From: Rhizophagus irregularis
Lineage: Eukaryota > Glomeromycota > Glomeromycetes > Glomerales > Glomeraceae
Reading direction: 5' to 3'
DNA length: 64,000 nucleotides
Assembly: GCF_026210795.1 (NCBI RefSeq)
Contig: NC_089436.1
Location: 4,278,001-4,342,000 of the forward strand
This document shows, one piece after another, positions 62,470-64,000 of the stretch; within the stretch, counting starts at the first letter, position 1; each line of letters opens with the position of its first letter. The notes under the pieces are model-generated. The model made no database searches and had not been told where the DNA came from. It was given only the letters and a program-made list of their open reading frames with translations. Made by a program: the position numbers and the translations under genes.

Positions 62470-64000
62470 ATGGAATTCTGTTTTGATTATAATTATTGTG
62501 AAAATAATTGTTCTGATTTTTCTAATACTTCTGTACGCCACTCTTCTGATCTTCGTGAAAGTGGAACAGATTGTGATGTGGAAACCTATGAGGAAGTTGA
62601 TACTACTTCTGATAATAATGTTTGTATTTGTGATTACCTAATTGAAATTGAACAGAGTGATAGTGATAATGACATTATGGAGCAAGGAGATGGATTAGAA
62701 TTGAAAGCAGGAATGATATTTGAGACCTGGGCAAAAGCTGAATCTTACCTTGATGATTATGCGAAACAACAAGGCTTCTGTCTTCGCAAAAAGAGACGTA
62801 TACCTGATCCACATGATAATAATATTACAAGAAGGAGAACATTTGAATGTTCCCATGCTAATGTACATGAATCTGAAAAGGTTGTTTTAGCTGAGAATAG
62901 GCGAGATAGAGATTCAGAAATGATTGGTTGTACCTGGCATACAAATTTAGCATTTCCTAAAAAAGAAAAAGGTGTTCGTATTAACAGTGTTATTGGAGAA
63001 CACAATCATTCAATGAATCCTCTTGTTGGTGAAATAGCTCCAAAATTTCGAAAACTTACAGAAGAGATGCTTGAAAAGATTAAATTTTGGATGATTCATG
63101 GTAAAATGGGTATACCAAGCCAATATAACCTGCTTGTTGCTTCTTTTCCAAACAAAACTATTAATAAAAAAGATCTAAGCAACGCTATTCAAAAATTTAA
63201 ATTGCAAATGACACCTTCTAGAAATGATGCATGTCAGGTCCTTAATAATCTGTATTTAGAAAAAGAAAAAAATCCATTATGGTTAGTAAAGCCACGCTTT
63301 GATACAGATGAAAGAAGACTTAATTCTCTCTTTTGGATGTCACCTGAACAGATCCGCTTCTATGAAAGATATCACGATGTTGTTATCATTGATTCAACAT
63401 CACAAACCAACCAATTTGATATGATATTGTTGTTAATTACTGTTGTTGACAATAATTTTAGGAATTTGATAGTAGGTGCTGCAATTATAGAGGATGAAAC
63501 AGAAGCAACATTTTCTTGGATTTTGCAAGAGTTGCGAGATGCTTGCAATGTTACACCAATAGTGTTGTACTCTGATGCTGATCCGGCTTTAATATCTGCT
63601 GTTAGAAGTAATTATCAGGATACACGGCACCTACTTTGTATTTTTCATATTGACTTGAATTTAAGAAAAAAGCTTAAAGGAAAATTAAGAGATAGTTTTG
63701 AATCCTTTCGCTCTGAATTTTTGACTGTTCGAAATTCCTTATGTCATAGACAGTTTGAGATTAAATGGAATGAACTTCTTAACAAATATCCTATTTGTCA
63801 ACCATATCTCACTCGTGTTTTATATTCTTGCAAAACTAGTTGGGCATGTTATGCTATTAATCGAAACTTTACTGCAGGTGTTCAAAGTTCTCAACGTGCT
63901 GAAGTTTCTAATAAGATCATTAAGGAAAAACTTTCTCGTGCTTCCCATTTAAGTGATGTTGTTAAAGAAGTTCAAGCTGCATTTGATAATCAATCAAAAA
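62470..64000 (+). CDS. FAR1-type MULE transposase, 3' end beyond window
   Basis: The frame from ATG 62470 stays open for 510 codons to the last base, so the gene is 3'-truncated by the window. Residues 1-75 are acidic (SDSDNDIMEQGD). Residues about 85-180 form a FAR1 DNA-binding domain with the WRKY-GCM1-like zinc ligands: Cys in FECSHANVH, Cys in GCTWHTN, and His-x-His in GEHNHS. The transposase core follows: DVVIIDSTSQTN (Asp308), VLYSDADPAL (Asp369), LLCIFHIDLN (His393) and SSQRAEVSNKIIKE (Glu478), a complete DDE set. A SWIM finger is expected downstream. No stop or shift is seen, so it may be active or domesticated. It begins about 320 bases after the telomeric tract. It differs from the MULE at 51.4-54.5 kb in sequence and N-terminal domain. 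Confidence 0.9.
   Translation, partial: MEFCFDYNYCENNCSDFSNTSVRHSSDLRESGTDCDVETYEEVDTTSDNNVCICDYLIEIEQSDSDNDIMEQGDGLELKAGMIFETWAKAESYLDDYAKQQGFCLRKKRRIPDPHDNNITRRRTFECSHANVHESEKVVLAENRRDRDSEMIGCTWHTNLAFPKKEKGVRINSVIGEHNHSMNPLVGEIAPKFRKLTEEMLEKIKFWMIHGKMGIPSQYNLLVASFPNKTINKKDLSNAIQKFKLQMTPSRNDACQVLNNLYLEKEKNPLWLVKPRFDTDERRLNSLFWMSPEQIRFYERYHDVVIIDSTSQTNQFDMILLLITVVDNNFRNLIVGAAIIEDETEATFSWILQELRDACNVTPIVLYSDADPALISAVRSNYQDTRHLLCIFHIDLNLRKKLKGKLRDSFESFRSEFLTVRNSLCHRQFEIKWNELLNKYPICQPYLTRVLYSCKTSWACYAINRNFTAGVQSSQRAEVSNKIIKEKLSRASHLSDVVKEVQAAFDNQSK

Overview
The window looks like very AT-rich nuclear DNA from a fungus, most likely an arbuscular mycorrhizal fungus of the Rhizophagus type. This is inference from gene content, with no species marker: short GT-AG introns, TTAGGG telomere-type repeats, and large expanded families (Sel1-repeat kinases, cysteine-rich kinases, BTB-TLDc proteins, F-box/LRR proteins, FAR1/MULE transposases) in a sea of decayed copies and foldback transposons. 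No rRNA, tRNA or CRISPR array was recognised.

Layout. 1-15 kb: a faint hAT-like remnant, a decayed multi-exon cytochrome P450 (4480-6327, +), a decayed ORF (8313-8741), a small three-exon membrane-protein gene (9373-10009, -), a kinase pseudogene (11090-11690, -) and a LINE-like ORF1 relic (14050-14566). 15-26 kb: an intact two-exon BTB-BACK-TLDc gene (15099-16600, -), a roughly 100-125 bp satellite (17.9-18.8 kb), several small transposons and an intact F-box/LRR gene (24329-25864, +). 29-37 kb: a nine-exon Cys-rich protein kinase gene (29603-32773, -) whose tail is built from tandemly duplicated 102-nt exons, then a LINE tail and a multi-exon O-acetylhomoserine sulfhydrylase pseudogene (34615-36412, -). 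38-51 kb: mostly gene-poor, with foldback elements, an F-box/LRR pseudogene and a purine-rich element. 51-57 kb: a complete MULE transposon (51364-54549) with 31-bp inverted ends and a 10-bp target duplication, interrupted by a 350-bp foldback element, then an hAT deletion derivative (55358-56193) with an 8-bp target duplication. 56.8-60.8 kb: a kinase-Sel1 locus (-) with about 22 near-identical 36-residue repeats and a frameshift between kinase and repeats. 60.8-64 kb: a transposon copy ending six bases from the kinase ATG, an interstitial telomeric tract of about 280 bp with a 14-mer variant, and a FAR1-type MULE transposase gene open to the window edge (62470-64000, +).

The genes do not form an operon or pathway. 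The kinases, BTB-TLDc and F-box proteins are signalling or ubiquitin-adaptor type families that expand by duplication and decay. The most unusual points are the frame-preserving exon array in the kinase tail, the Sel1 repeat block in a decaying locus, and the dense nest of short inverted-repeat transposons, many with readable target-site duplications.
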